Source: Actinostola sp. cb2023 (Eukaryota > Cnidaria > Anthozoa > Actiniaria > Actinostolidae). Taken from it: a stretch of 64,000 nt of DNA. Below, piece after piece: positions 24,325-56,900 of this stretch. Under the pieces are notes generated by a model that made no database searches, had not been told where the DNA came from, and worked only from the letters and a program-made list of their open reading frames with translations. How positions within the stretch are numbered: position 1 is the first letter of the stretch; every line of letters starts with the position of its first letter. The stretch is taken from contig JAUJYZ010000186.1 of NCBI GenBank assembly GCA_033675265.1, forward strand, positions 186,001-250,000, read 5' to 3'. The translations under genes were made by a program, and so were the position numbers.

Positions 24325-24887
24325 ATAGCATACTAAATGCCTTGCACCTGCTATTTTAATGAATTCAACAGCTACATGTACCACTAAGTACTACTACTAC
24401 TACTATCATGGTACTACTACTAATAAGAAATATTTATTTACTAATGTACATATGTATTATAATGTAAGTATACTTTAATACAAAAGTACATGTATTGTTG
24501 TGCAAAGCTTAGCTTGTGTACCTACATGTATAAATACTACTACATCTGTAAAATTAATACTAATAATTGAGTAGAGTGCAAATATTATATCTGTGAAATA
24601 GTTAACTAACTAAATAGTACTAAATAGCACAAAATCCTTTGTTTTCTATTGTTTAATTAGTGCTATAGTTAGTACTGTTTCATGGATTAAGTGTGAGGTC
24701 TCTAATATGTGGGTAATTGCATAATCTTAGGGTTAATATTGTGTACAGGTAATTATTGCAATCTGCATATAAGCAGTGTGCACTGTGGCAGCAGGCTGTG
24801 TATATTACCTGTAGTACATGCATATACAATATCTGTATGAATAGTATATCCAGGAGATATGGCTTCTGCTTGTCCTGTCTGTACTTG

Positions 24888-27800
24888 TCAAAGTTCATCT
24901 TTCTTGGATATTCTTTCCAACAGTGTATGATGCATCTTCTTGACCTACATTGTTTTTAGAGAAGAGGTGGTTAAGAGAATGTATGTTTGTATATTTTAGA
25001 TAAGAACTACATGCATGCACAAGCAATGAGTGACTACAGGGGTTTAATAATAACTAGACTCCACAAGTGGAGTTAACTCGGGCTCCTTTTCTAAACTTAC
25101 AGTTCGTACTGCATACTAAAATTGGAACGATATACAGAGAAGATTAGCATGGCCCTGTGTTTAACATACTCGACCGACGAATTTTCGGAAAGTCAATCGG
25201 CAACTATTCGTAGATCTGAGACTGCAATGCATCATGATTGCAGATTTGACGACCAAACATGACGAAGAACAGTTTGCATTTTTAGACTCGGGCCTCCCAC
25301 AGGGAGCCCGAGTAATAATAATAAATACTTCATTTCAATGTAGTAATGACTGGCAACAAATAGACCATTATTTTAATTTACACTTATAATTATGTTCAGT
25401 GATCATGAACAATGATGCCAAGCCATGGTTGGCATTACTGCATATGGTACATTTCACATGAGAGTTGTTCAAAATGAAAATTCCCAAATCAATTATTATT
25501 GAGCAAATGCAGTGTAAATGAAGAGTAGATACCCTGAATTATCAGAATTAAGTAAGAAATCTCGAATATTGACCACACCCACTCTGTGGGGGGTCTTGCT
25601 TTCTGAAACTGCTTTGGAAGCATAAAAAGGGAAATTTGGACACAGTTCAACAAATACATATGACAGGAAGTCTAAAACTACACCAGCATCTTATCAATAG
25701 TATATTAAAAGCCTAATGTCCAACCTTTAATTTGACATAAAAAAATCAAATTTTCGTCTGTATCCAACAGACTTAGAAGCCATCAAATTTGTGTTTCGGA
25801 CATTACGTAATGTCCGAAACAAACAGTCCTTCTTTTTTAATTTCCAAGGTAACCCTCTACCAATTTCATGTGAAATTCATGCTGCTCTTTTACTTGGTTA
25901 AGAGTTATATTTTAGGGTACAAAACATTCTTGTAGACCATTCCTATGGCTGGGAAAATTGGGGTAAAGTTTGTTACGGACATTACGTTGCGGACATTACA
26001 TACTGTTAGATTAAAGAAATATAAGATAGAAGTCAAGTAAGGCAACCTGCATTGCAAAAAAACATAACTTAATTTATTATTGAATGAATAAAGAAAGAAT
26101 CAAACCTACAAATGTACATGTATATATGTAGAAAAAAGGTAATTTAATAATCAATAATATCCAAACCAGTCAATTTAAACAAATCAGACTTATTGTAGTC
26201 ATAAAATCATCAAACAGTTCCATAAAACATGGATGCATATCAACTGTAACTATTTAAAACTAGTAAACCAAATGGTTCAAACCAAGAGTATCACTTGCTT
26301 TGCTTTACAATGACCCTGATATTTTCAATTAAGTTACTCTAGTGTAAATGGTATGACATTAGGAACCTTCAGGGTTAAAAGCATTATCAAGGTCAACCAG
26401 ACCATAAAACACAGTCTGAACACATGTATGGACTTTATATATGTGTATGTCATTGGCCAATAGACAGAGCTACATGTAGCACCAAGTTGTTTGTCATTGT
26501 TGTAGTCCTGACCAGTTTTCAGCACTCTTATTTATAAATAGATTTACACTCAGAGTGTACCTAGCATTTGTTGTAAGTGCTTAATTACTGCATCCAGTCT
26601 ATTTTGTTTTTCATGTGGGATTTATGCATTGAAATTCCTTGATTTAACACAAAACAAATATAATTATAGTTCCACTGCAATACCAAGCTGTTAAACACCA
26701 ATTCTATAACACATTTTCACAGTGTAATGTCCGAAACGGTTTTCATGTAATGTCCGAAACACATTGCTGAAGCCAATTTCAGCCGAATTAATGAGCTTTG
26801 TTTCAATTTTTCACAGTAGTAAGAAACTTTGGTCCCCTAAACAAGTTTAGAAAATCCATTTGTTTCCCTGAAATTGCTCACAATTCACAGGAATTGAGAT
26901 TTTAAAAAGGTGGCTCAAACTTTTGGTTGTTTTTGCTGTAATGTCCGAAACAGAGCTTCAAAAATTAATATCAGACAGCTCAGAAGGAATATCTTTGTTT
27001 TTTTTATGCCAAAGTAAAGAGGGCAAACCCATGTATGCCATGTATACACCAATCAGCATAGTTGTGTATAACTAGGGCAGGGCAGCATTCACAATGTTGT
27101 AAAATGCCTATGAATGTAATGTCCGAAACGGTGAAATGTACCATATATACATGTAATATAAATAAAATGCATTTCATTGTTATTGACATACATTTTTTGT
27201 ACAGTAACTGTAAAATAAAATGTTCATGTTAAATGTACTCACATATCGCAAGTGTTCTTTTGTCTTCTTGGTATCATATTGGTAAGTTTCATGATCTACG
27301 TTTTTCCCTGCATGGACCATTCTTTCTGATTTCTTCATTTGCCTTCTGAAGTGTTCATGCTTGTTAATCTTATGCTCAAAGTGTTTCAGTTCTTCCTGGA
27401 ATTATTTAGTAAAAAATATCAGAAAATAAACATCACCTATCATTACAACTATATATGTATTCATGATCTGTACTAAAAATATTATAAATATTTAAAGTGC
27501 TACTTGGACGAAAATCTGTCAATTTAAAATGAGCGGTAATTTTGCTGAATACATTTACAATACAATGCAATAACTTTTATTTAAACACAATATTATTTAA
27601 AGCTAAAGCTTGTGGGGTCGTGTGGAACAGAAATTTAAAAGAAAATAAAAATAATAAAAATAATAATACATAACATAATACTATATTAGTACTACAGTAT
27701 ATTAGTATTATAATATTGAAGGACCTAAATGTACATGTATTAGTAACTGTTTGCCATAAGTTAAAATGTTGCTTTCATATTTACGATTTAAGAATGGATT

Positions 27801-30155
27801 GGGTTGAGTAGATCTCATAGCTGATATACATACTGTAGCTTTCTCGGCAAGTATTCAATCAAATGGTTTTTTTCTGGATTTTATTTATTTATTGAAAATA
27901 ATATAATATACAATCAAACATTTTATTTTTTACATTTAAATCAATTGATTTTCATCCAATTAGCACTTTAATTAATATATTAATTTCCATAGCGCATTTT
28001 TCAGGACAAGATGATCAAAAAAATGTGCTTTACAATAAAATACTCTTCAGGATCTCAATGAGTTGTTGAGATTTTGTGAGCACCAGACAACCTGGTGATG
28101 GTTGACATGCTTTGTGTGGATGGAGAGTTTCTGTGGTTACGACAGGGTTGTCACTAGGTTTTGAGTAGTTGGTTCACCTAGTGACAAAACACATCATAAT
28201 GATGACTTTAGCATTCAGTATAGCTGGCACAGTGTTCCAAGTAACCAATCAAAATAATTTATAAATACCATATTTCCTCGTGCCAAATAAGTTCAAATTG
28301 AGTGGATGCTTAATCGAGGGGTTAGCTTAATCGAAGAGGGGTGCTTAATCGAGGGGGCGCTTAATCAAGTGGGCACTTAATCGAGGGCTTACCTTAATCG
28401 AAGAGGGGTGCTTAATCGAGGGGGCGCTTAATCAAGGGGGCACTTAATCGAGGGGTTACCTTAATCGAAGAGGGGTGCTTAATCGAGGGGGCACTTAATC
28501 GAGAGGCCCTTAATCGAGGGGGTGCTTAATCGAGTGGGTGCTTAATCGAGTGGGTGCTTAATCGAGGGGGTGCTTAATCGAAGAGGGGCACTTAATTGAA
28601 GAGGGTCAGAAACATAACTTTAATATGGTACTACATATACACATGTAGGAACATGCTGTAACTTTGCAATAAAATGCAAGTTGTAACATATTTCTTGGTG
28701 AGGAGCTTAATCGAGAGGAGATGTTTATTTCAAATATTGTGGCCAAGGAGGGTGGTTATTCAAGGAAATACAGTATTCAATCACACTAACCTTTATTGAC
28801 TGCAATTCCTCTTCAGTGAAATTGTTTCCCTTTGCTTTTTCCCAAAGTTCAATCACTCGATAGTCTTTGAAAGGGGTATTTACTACCTCATCTGTCACCT
28901 TTTCTCTCAACTGAGTGAAATGTAGCTTCATTTCCACGTATATGTCTTTCAGTTCACTTTTTTTAATTTATCCATTTCATGGTCTTTCAATTTATCATGT
29001 ACATCTAGAGAGTTATCAGATATCTCATGCTGTTTTTGGAGGGTGTTTAGTAGTACATTGTATTCATCTATTTTCAGTCTATGATGTTCAAATTCTGTTC
29101 TAAGATCATCCATTTCCTCATCTTTGAATTTACCTAGTCAGAAAACAAATGGAGTTTACATAATGTTTAGCATGCTAAATGTACATGCATATGTAAAACA
29201 TTATCTCAAACATTCAAGGGACAAAGAAAAATAGTTTGATAATAATGATAAATTTATTCTATTAATTATACAGGTGTAGGCAGGGGGAGGGGGGAGGGGG
29301 GTTCCCAGGGTACCTGAGACCTCTGGGTCAGGAAGGGAGGGGGAATTTGGTTGTAAAAGATATGGAGTGTGACCCCCCAATGGAAAATCCTGGCTACACC
29401 CCTGCTATAACACCATGAAAAAGAGTACATGTAACTTTACTCGATCCTTAGCCCTTCTTACTCCAAAGAAGGGCAATTAGTCTCAAAACATATCAGTATA
29501 TAGATGTACAATGTAAACTACTCTTTTTCACAGTGTTTAATATATCAATATGTGTAAATAGATTAGATGGTCCTTATTTTGTACCCTCACATAGTGACCC
29601 TATTTTGATGACATCACTAATAATTAATATTGGCGATGGTCCAGAGGAGCTCTGGCGATGGTCGTTACAAACTGTCAACCATGCACAATGAGATTTCAAC
29701 AATACGTTGAAGCTTTATATGTTACCATGTTTCTTTGCCAACTGCCATAAATGTCGAAGACGCTTATCAACAAAATCACCGTCACTTCGAACTGTATTAT
29801 CATCAACTCCAGCTTCAGACTTTGCATCGGATTCAGAAAGATCTCCTACAATCTTCTTATGCCCGTACTTATCAAGGATTCGAAACAAACTTCGCCTTAA
29901 ACCAGCTTCAATCATGCCGTCAGCATCTCCTCCGTGAAGTTTTAATTCCTTCCAATTCATTTCCTTGTTGTCTTGTTCGCTCAGAGCTCGTTGAAGATCT
30001 TGTAGTTTGTTGGACGACATTTTGTCTTGCAGTTTTTGCCAAATGAGGTTCAACTTGTTCGAACGGAAATGTCGGTCTTCGTTGCCCTTTCTGCACAAAG
30101 AATAAACTATGAACATAGCTAGAAGTGTTATCTGTAGCTTATTTACGGAAAACAT
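24888..30155 (-). CDS. LRPAP1: LRPAP1 (RAP), ER chaperone of LDL-receptor-family proteins
   Basis: ER-lumen escort that keeps LDLR-family receptors from binding ligands early. Four exons (minus): 29726-30155, 28791-29133, 27243-27395, 24888-24944. Exon 1 (143 codons) starts with a hydrophobic signal peptide (residues about 6-20) and RAP domain 1 phrases FRSNKLNLIWQKLQ, NWKELKLHGGDADG and LFRILDKYG, close to vertebrate RAP. Exon 2 holds GKFKDEEMDDLRTEFEHH, DEYNVLL and YRVIELWEKAKGNNFTEEEL. Exon 3 is domain 3 (EELKHFEHKINKHEHF...), whose lysine-rich helix binds receptor repeats in the human protein. Exon 4 reads VKKMHHTLLERISKKDEL then stop, aligning with the human VKKHLQDLSGRIS..HNEL tail: an ER-retrieval signal of KDEL type. 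Exon 2 is one base short in an A7 run (minus strand; T7 at 28958-28964); with it restored the protein is about 327 aa (human 357). Confidence 0.92.
25066..25313. mobile_element. U6-snRNA-derived element with inverted hairpin ends (LRPAP1 intron 3)
   Basis: Left edge has the hairpin ACTCCACAAGTGGAGT followed by ACTCGGGCTCC. The right edge has GACTCGGGCCTCCC..GGGAGCCCGAGT. The interior at 25112-25155 matches the core of U6 snRNA: CATACTAAAATTGGAACGAT, then ACAGAGAAGATTAGCATGGC, including the ACAGAGA box and the AGC triad, with a 2-base TA insertion before ACAGAGA. The first part of U6 and most of the 3' stem have diverged. It could be a U6 retropseudogene captured inside a short transposable element. 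Confidence 0.75.
25112..25155 (+). pseudogene. U6 snRNA pseudogene fragment
   Basis: About 44 nt nearly identical to the conserved central U6 region (ATACTAAAATTGGAACGAT ... ACAGAGAAGATTAGCATGG). It lacks the 5' stem-loop, a snRNA-type upstream promoter that I can recognise, and a terminal T run, so I call it a pseudogene. The downstream GACGAATTTTCGG at about 25175 may be a decayed U6 3' segment. Confidence 0.8.
25442..27146. mobile_element. 1.7-kb element with 16-bp inverted ends and GTAATGTCCGAAAC repeats
   Basis: ATATGGTACATTTCAC at 25442-25457 pairs exactly with GTGAAATGTACCATAT at 27131-27146. Between them are eight copies of the 14-mer GTAATGTCCGAAAC. Three are in minus orientation on the left (25793-25806, and variants at about 25973-25985 and 25987-25999); five are in plus orientation (25807-25820, 26724-26737, 26747-26760, 26938-26951, 27116-27129). 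The pair at 25793-25820 forms a perfect 28-bp palindrome. No coding frame of note. It fills most of LRPAP1 intron 3. Inverted subterminal repeats of this kind are typical of transposase-binding sites in non-autonomous DNA transposons (inference). Confidence 0.65.
28265..28776. mobile_element. Inverted-end element carrying a TTAATCGAGGGG minisatellite (LRPAP1 intron 2)
   Basis: ATACCATATTTCCT (28265) and AGGAAATACAGTAT (ending 28776) are near-complementary ends. Inside, 28310-28610 is a minisatellite of about 15-17 bp with 18 TTAATYRA cores. A composite unit of about 72 bp (units ending AAGAGGGGTG, GAGGGGGCG, CAAGGGGGCA, GAGGGGTTACC) repeats at least twice. The right end sits 15 bp from the exon 2 donor. 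Confidence 0.7.
28958..28964 (-). other. LRPAP1: Homopolymer frameshift in LRPAP1 exon 2
   Basis: On the minus strand the frame through DHEMDKLKK reaches A7 and then stops (GTG AAC TGA). The frame of the next segment (SELKDIYVEMK, leading into the well-conserved YRVIELWEKA) is shifted by one. Eight A would join both. Both flanks match RAP, so this is either an assembly error in a homopolymer or a real lesion. Confidence 0.85.
29270..29404. mobile_element. Poly-G MITE with CAGGTGTAGGCAGG ends (LRPAP1 intron 1)
   Basis: CAGGTGTAGGCAGGGGG at the left, CCTGGCTACACCCCTG at the right; the interior is G-rich then has a C run. Same architecture as the elements at 1153-1322 and 31268-31424 but with different ends. 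Confidence 0.65.
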
Positions 30156-30342
30156 ATCGAAGGTGGAGAAAACAACTAAGAATTTAACAAGTACAGCAAA
30201 TCAATTTTGAATGCTGCAAACTGTGAAAGGATGCTGCTCCTGTAGTAGTTACCAGGCTTCTCTCAACACAGGAACTCCACAACGATTTTTAAAACAAAAA
30301 TAATAAATAATTCTATACTTTTTTGTTATCGCGCGATGATTG

Positions 30343-30450
30343 TTTACGTTTAATGCTAGACAACGCTTTCGAATCAAGTCTAGGACCAATCAAAATAAAA
30401 TATATATTTACAGTTTTGGTCAACAAAAATCTAAATAATAATAATTTAGT
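30343..30450 (+). repeat. Dispersed repeat, copy 2 (see 17619-17735)
   Basis: Shares GTTTACGTTTA, TAGACAACGCTTTCG, ATCAAGTCTAGGACCAAT and the AATAATAATTTA tail with copy 1, same orientation. Confidence 0.75.
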
Positions 30451-30798
30451 GATTGTAACTGAATATCATCACGTAATGATATTCCTCAGGAACCCCTGTA
30501 TTCGTGTAATAAAATATAAGATAGATAAGAATTTAAAAAAATTGAAATTATAAATACAATAAAATATTTAAAATGTTTAGTATATTCGACATGTTAGCAG
30601 ACAACATGGTGGCGAACACACTTGTTCTTCTTCTTTGTATATTTCGGATCGTTACCCGGATTCTCCACCAATTTGTTGGGAGCTACGAAGAGCTGCAGTC
30701 GTCTTTGTTTGGGGGACTAGCGTCTCTTTACTGCAGACCTTTCTATCTCTCACTAACTAGCACATCCAACGTTAACTGGCACCCTATTTATGATTTAG

Positions 30799-30931
30799 AC
30801 CCCGTCCACACTAAAACGCAAACCTGCGTTTTCCTATTGTTTCTGGTGATGAGCTGATTGTTTTCGATTCCCTTGAGGATATAGAACAATATAAAAACGA
30901 TGCGTTTTCATATTAGTGTGGCCGAGGCCTT
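30799..30931. mobile_element. MITE with CCGTCCACACTAAAACGC ends
   Basis: CCCCGTCCACACTAAAACGC pairs with GCGTTTTCATATTAGTGTGGCCGAGG. About 130 bp. This GTCCACACTAAAACG type of end is common in invertebrate short elements (from memory). Confidence 0.75.
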
Positions 30932-31267
30932 AAACTTGACGGTCCTGTGAGTCCACGCTCATTGTGAGAACTCTCACGATCAAGTGTTTGTGCAGATTCG
31001 TATTCGAGTGTTTACAGGGTATAATTATATCCTTATTTGGTAAGTTATGCAAATAAGCACTTCCTAACATTGATATAGTCAGTGATCATGACGGGGTATG
31101 CTAAAATAAGGGGTATACTCCCTTATAATTGTTCTAGTTTTTATAACATTTCTCAATTAATGAACGGCAATATTATTATTCCCCGAAGTGGAGGTGAGTC
31201 AGGGGAGTAGTGGTGGATATTTACCGAGCCACAGTTCTTGACTACGATAGAATAGTAGTGGTAGACA

Positions 31268-31424
31268 CAGGGCCGTACATAACCCAAAATTCAAAGGGGG
31301 GCAGTAGACATATTTAACAGCAAAAATTAAATAAAAATAGTACAGTTCTCAGTACTTTTTGGTATCTTTTTCGCCCTGCTAGGGGGGCAACTGCCCCCCT
31401 GCCCCTGTGCTGTGTACGGCCCTG
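31268..31424. mobile_element. Poly-G MITE with CAGGGCCGTACATAACCC ends
   Basis: CAGGGCCGTACATAAC at the left, TGTGTACGGCCCTG at the right; the interior contains GGGGGGCAGTAG and its inverted counterpart CTGCCCCCCTGCC. About 157 bp. Confidence 0.8.
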
Positions 31425-31991
31425 ATTTGGTGAACCTATCAGTCTTATTAATCAACCTGATATAGTGTGATTCGCCTCAATGTATCAAACACATATGTTA
31501 ACGGATTCCTCTGGTGATGTTAAATAACAAGGGCGTGGTTAAAGTTGCGCAACTGAACGTCTGAATTTTCGCAAAGATATGCATTTTTGTAATATTCATT
31601 TCTGTGTATTGAATAGATTAAAACTAGGATTTGAAATTGAAGAAAAATCCACAGGATCAGGTTTCTTCTTTCGCGATTGATACAATTATGAAGTAGCAAA
31701 CACTTAGCACTTCGATTGGCCCAATCGAAGTTATTTCTTTTATCAATTTCTGTTGTTGCAAATTGACTATATACAGGGCGTTGCAATAACTGTTTTCCTG
31801 TTAAAAGACTATGAAAAAAGAATCTTCTAAATTAAATCTGCATCAAAACTTGCACAAAATAAATATTGATTTTTTTATGTAGCAATAACATGATGCTCAA
31901 TATGCATTTGCATAGTTACAGATCTGCATATTCCTTTGAAAAGCATGAGTTCTGTCAAACCGATCCTTATAAAACAGCTAAAGTTAAAAAG

Positions 31992-53363
<21,372 letters not shown>

Positions 53364-53985
53364 TTTCAGACTTTGTATTTTACAGAAGTTTTAAATGATA
53401 AAATTTGCCTTTTAACGTTTTCAAAAGTAAAATTTGTAGCTAAAAGTAGCGTAAAACAAAGGTCATTTTGTAAACTTGGACGAAACAAGGCTTGTTGTGC
53501 GAAAGTATCGAAATATTTTTGGGGCAAACATGTTTTCCCGCCTTTTTGGCGCGCGTGCAAGCCTCGTTTTCAAACGTATCGAAGAAGAGCGTAACCGGAA
53601 GTCGGAAATTTAAGATGGATATTAAAAAAGGGATAGAAAGAAACCCAAAAAAAATTGGGAGCTAAACAATTGGGAATTGAAAGCTGTCAATGTTTATTAC
53701 TACAAAAGTTTATTTTGGTAAAGAAAAAAAGGAGCCTCTCGAAAAAAAGTTATAAACAACAATAACAACTGAAAATGTTGTTCAAGGTTTTCTTAATAAA
53801 AAATCATTTTTAATTCGCTTTTAGCACTTAAAAATCTTAATTTAATTTCAATTTTTATTAATTTCAATGTTTATTTAATATTTTTAGCTGAGTTCCTGCT
53901 GACTTCCGGCCGAGACCATGTCCCACGTGACTGCCCTAATGATGACGTATCCGAGGTTCGTGTGGCAGAGAAAAAAGAAACCAAA
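53364..53985. promoter_or_regulatory. Shared divergent promoter region of SYCP1 (-) and ARFGAP2/3 (+)
   Basis: 622 bp separate the two start codons. ETS-like sites occur on each side (CCGGAAGT at 53595-53602; CTTCCGG at 53904-53910 on the ARFGAP side). An E-box CACGTG lies at 53924-53929 and a CRE-like TGACGTA at 53943-53949. AAAATGGCGG at the ARFGAP start codon matches a YY1-like site. No TATA box is obvious at the expected places. Transcription starts are not determined. Confidence 0.55.
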
Positions 53986-56900
53986 ATGGCGGACGCTTCG
54001 ATAAATCCTAAAGATATAACTACTATATTTAAGCGGCTGACCCAGCATCGAGACAATAAGGTACATTAATACCTAGTTCAATATCTATTCCAAGCCTTTA
54101 ACTGGTTTGATTGTTGAAATTCATTGAATATCTTCATTTTTTAGACGTGTTTCGACTGTGGTCATAACCATCCGACGTGGGCTTCTATCACTTATGGTGT
54201 CTTTCTCTGTATTGATTGCTCTGCTGTACACCGATCGTTGGGTGTTCATTTGTCTTTTATACGGTAAGAGATAGTCAGTCTATATTATAGTTGTATAGAA
54301 GTATTTCTACAGCTAATCAAGCCTTCAGAATATTGTGACGATGAAACGCCGATGGGAACACGTACGTGGTACGAGGAAAGACGACGAAGTGATTTTACAA
54401 AATATTCTAGACGTCATGAACTGTGTAACAGGTTGTTTGATTTGTAATTCAGATCTACTCAGTTAGATACAAACTGGACATGGCTTCAGCTGAGGGCAAT
54501 GCAAGTTGGAGGCAACGCAAAAGCGGTAAGAATTTTATTTTTTTCTGATCAATAACTTTACCTAATCTGTTGTTTATACCAAATATCTTTCAAAATATCT
54601 AATTTCACTTTCAGAAACAATTTTGTCTTTCTTTGAGGGCAATCAGCACTTGGAAACTTTTCCTGTTTTCATTTATAATACAATTGTGATGTAATGTAAC
54701 TAATAGTAATAGATGAACACTTAATCATAACAGTGAAATACAATATCCACAGGGATATAATAATTTCATGCATGTATATTTTAAAATTATATAACTATTT
54801 TAATGTTTAGGCTAAGGGTAGAAGTAATCTGATTATATGGAATGTTTATTCCTTTTTTGTCATGTTCCTCTGCAGATGAGCTAGGCTGAAAATTCTACAG
54901 AAATTTTGAAAAAAATTGAATCTTTTGTTTTTGTTTAAAAACATCAGCTGTTGTTTGGACAATACACTCACAGTGTATATCTGCAGTGCACAATAATATA
55001 TATTTTTAAATGCAAAGTTTTACAACTCAATAGTATCTTCACAACATGAACCTGCTAGTTTACTATCCTTCTTGCCTTTTATTAGAACCAAAGTTCCCCT
55101 GGGGCCGGTTGTTCGAAAGGAGATCAGTGCTAATCCTGGATTAGCATCAATAGTTTTCTTAAGATTTAATCCTGGATTAGCGGTAATCGCCTTTCGAACA
55201 ACTGGGCCCAGGACTCTATTTAATTACCTCAAGAACACATTCCATTTCCCATATACGATCCCCATGGATACCAGATTTCAACTTTACTGCCAACTCAGAT
55301 ATCAGTGCTTCCACTAAAGGCAAACGTAATGAGCACAATATGCTCAATATATTATTTTGTTATCTTGTAGACTGCCTTTTTCAGACAACACAGTGTTAAT
55401 ACGGACGACACAACTGCCAAGTACAAAAGGTATCATGATAATTTAACACTGAGATTTTAAATCAAATGGACAACTTTACATTCAACTTTATCTGGAAAAA
55501 CAATGATATATTGTTGTATAAATAAAAAAAAAATAAATGAAACAAAGGGCAGACAAATGCGTAACATTTTATCGTGCAACTCGTTGCGCGAAAAAAATTG
55601 TTGCAGGTTGCAAGAGTGTTTTTACATGTAACATCCCCTCGCGCAACTAGTTTTTTTTGTTGCACGAAAAGTAGAACTTCTACTTAATTCTGCAACAATT
55701 TTTGTAGAAATTTATGTGTAACATGGGTCCGTGCAACTTGTCTCGCGCCACAACTAGAGCGAACGACATAATAAAAACAGACCAAAACACAATTATTTTC
55801 GGTAAACATTGCAGACGAGGACGAAAGTTTACGATATTTCCCCAGAAAAGAGTGGAAATGACGGTTTCACGATTACGTGTGTAACTTGAAATTTGTTTGT
55901 GCGCGAGACAAGTTGCAATGGAAATTGTACATGTGACATGGTCTCCTGCAACCTGCAACAATTTTTTTCGCGAGACGAGTTGCACGAGAAAATGCTACGT
56001 GTAACAGCGCCTTTAGAGAGGAGACCAATATTGTTAAAAAGTAACTGTCTGTAATAAAGTCACATTCGCATATCACACTCAGTAAACCATTGTTATCAAC
56101 CTTGTGCCTCCATGGTGGAGCATAGAATCGTTTTCATATGAGTGGGAAACCTATGGCACAGAGTTACAATCATGGTACGGAATCAAAGACATATTACATT
56201 CAACCAAACACATTGCACAAAATCATTGCTCAACCAATCAGAATGCTTGGACATGGGACAGTCACCACGCGACACAAACCATACTGTCACTACTTCCCAC
56301 TTATATAAAAACTACTCCATAATCATGTAGTTAAACCACAAAAGGTTGAATAGCATATTGCAGTCAGGAGTATTCATTATTCAAAAAATGTACAAAATAC
56401 ATGTTTGTCTATGACTTGTTTTTATGACAGATGTTTTGACCTGGCATTAATCAGTGGTCTTCTTCAGTGTCTAGGAAACTGCTACTGCGTGTGCAATATT
56501 TAAATGGTATTAGTGTACTTGTCTGTCATAAAAACAAAAGTCAGAGATAAATGCATAAATATTATTTTTGAATAGTATTTAACATTTGGTGATTTTTGTA
56601 TTTCAGTCGAGTAGCCCTGTTATATAGGGAGAAAATAGCCTCATTAGCAAATAAAGCTCAGAACATGAATGGAACCCAGGTATGAATGAGTAATAAAATA
56701 ATGTATTCGACTGCATGTCGATATGTACATGGAAACTAGCGAGGATGTTATTATGGGCTATGGCAGTGTACATTTGTATAATGATAAATTCAATGGTTAA
56801 AGGAAATCTATAATAACACCATAAAAGAGAGTACTTAACTTTACTGACATTACATGTACATTGTACTCCTTGACAAAATGCACATTTACTCGGTTGGCGT

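Larger units (their letters stand above)
21792..24887. other. Tail-to-tail intergenic region between MFS and LRPAP1
   Basis: No additional gene is visible. About half consists of palindromic elements listed separately. The plus frame 22248-22433 starts at ATGGCCGCC but has no family resemblance and no splice context I can support. 24330-24880 is A+T rich with ACT/CTA repeats and holds the presumed 3' UTR of LRPAP1 (read leftward). Confidence 0.5.
30156..31991. other. Intergenic region between LRPAP1 (5' end) and SYCP1 (3' end)
   Basis: Contains the LRPAP1 promoter side (30156-30340), a dispersed repeat (30343-30450), a palindromic MITE (30799-30931) and a poly-G MITE (31268-31424). The plus frame 30573-30857 runs into the MITE and is not supported as a gene. 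Nothing recognisable from 31430 to 31990 apart from the presumed SYCP1 3' UTR next to 31991. Confidence 0.5.

Noticed and set aside
28310..28610. Regular short repeats resembling a CRISPR-like array
   Set aside because: Units are contiguous and variable with no constant repeat/unique spacer alternation; eukaryotic intron minisatellite.
30573..30857. 94-codon plus frame with hydrophobic start
   Set aside because: Its second half runs into a MITE (30799-30931); no family resemblance.
55072..55317. 81-codon plus frame in ARFGAP intron 3
   Set aside because: Mostly the GGGGCCGGTTGTTCGAA MITE.
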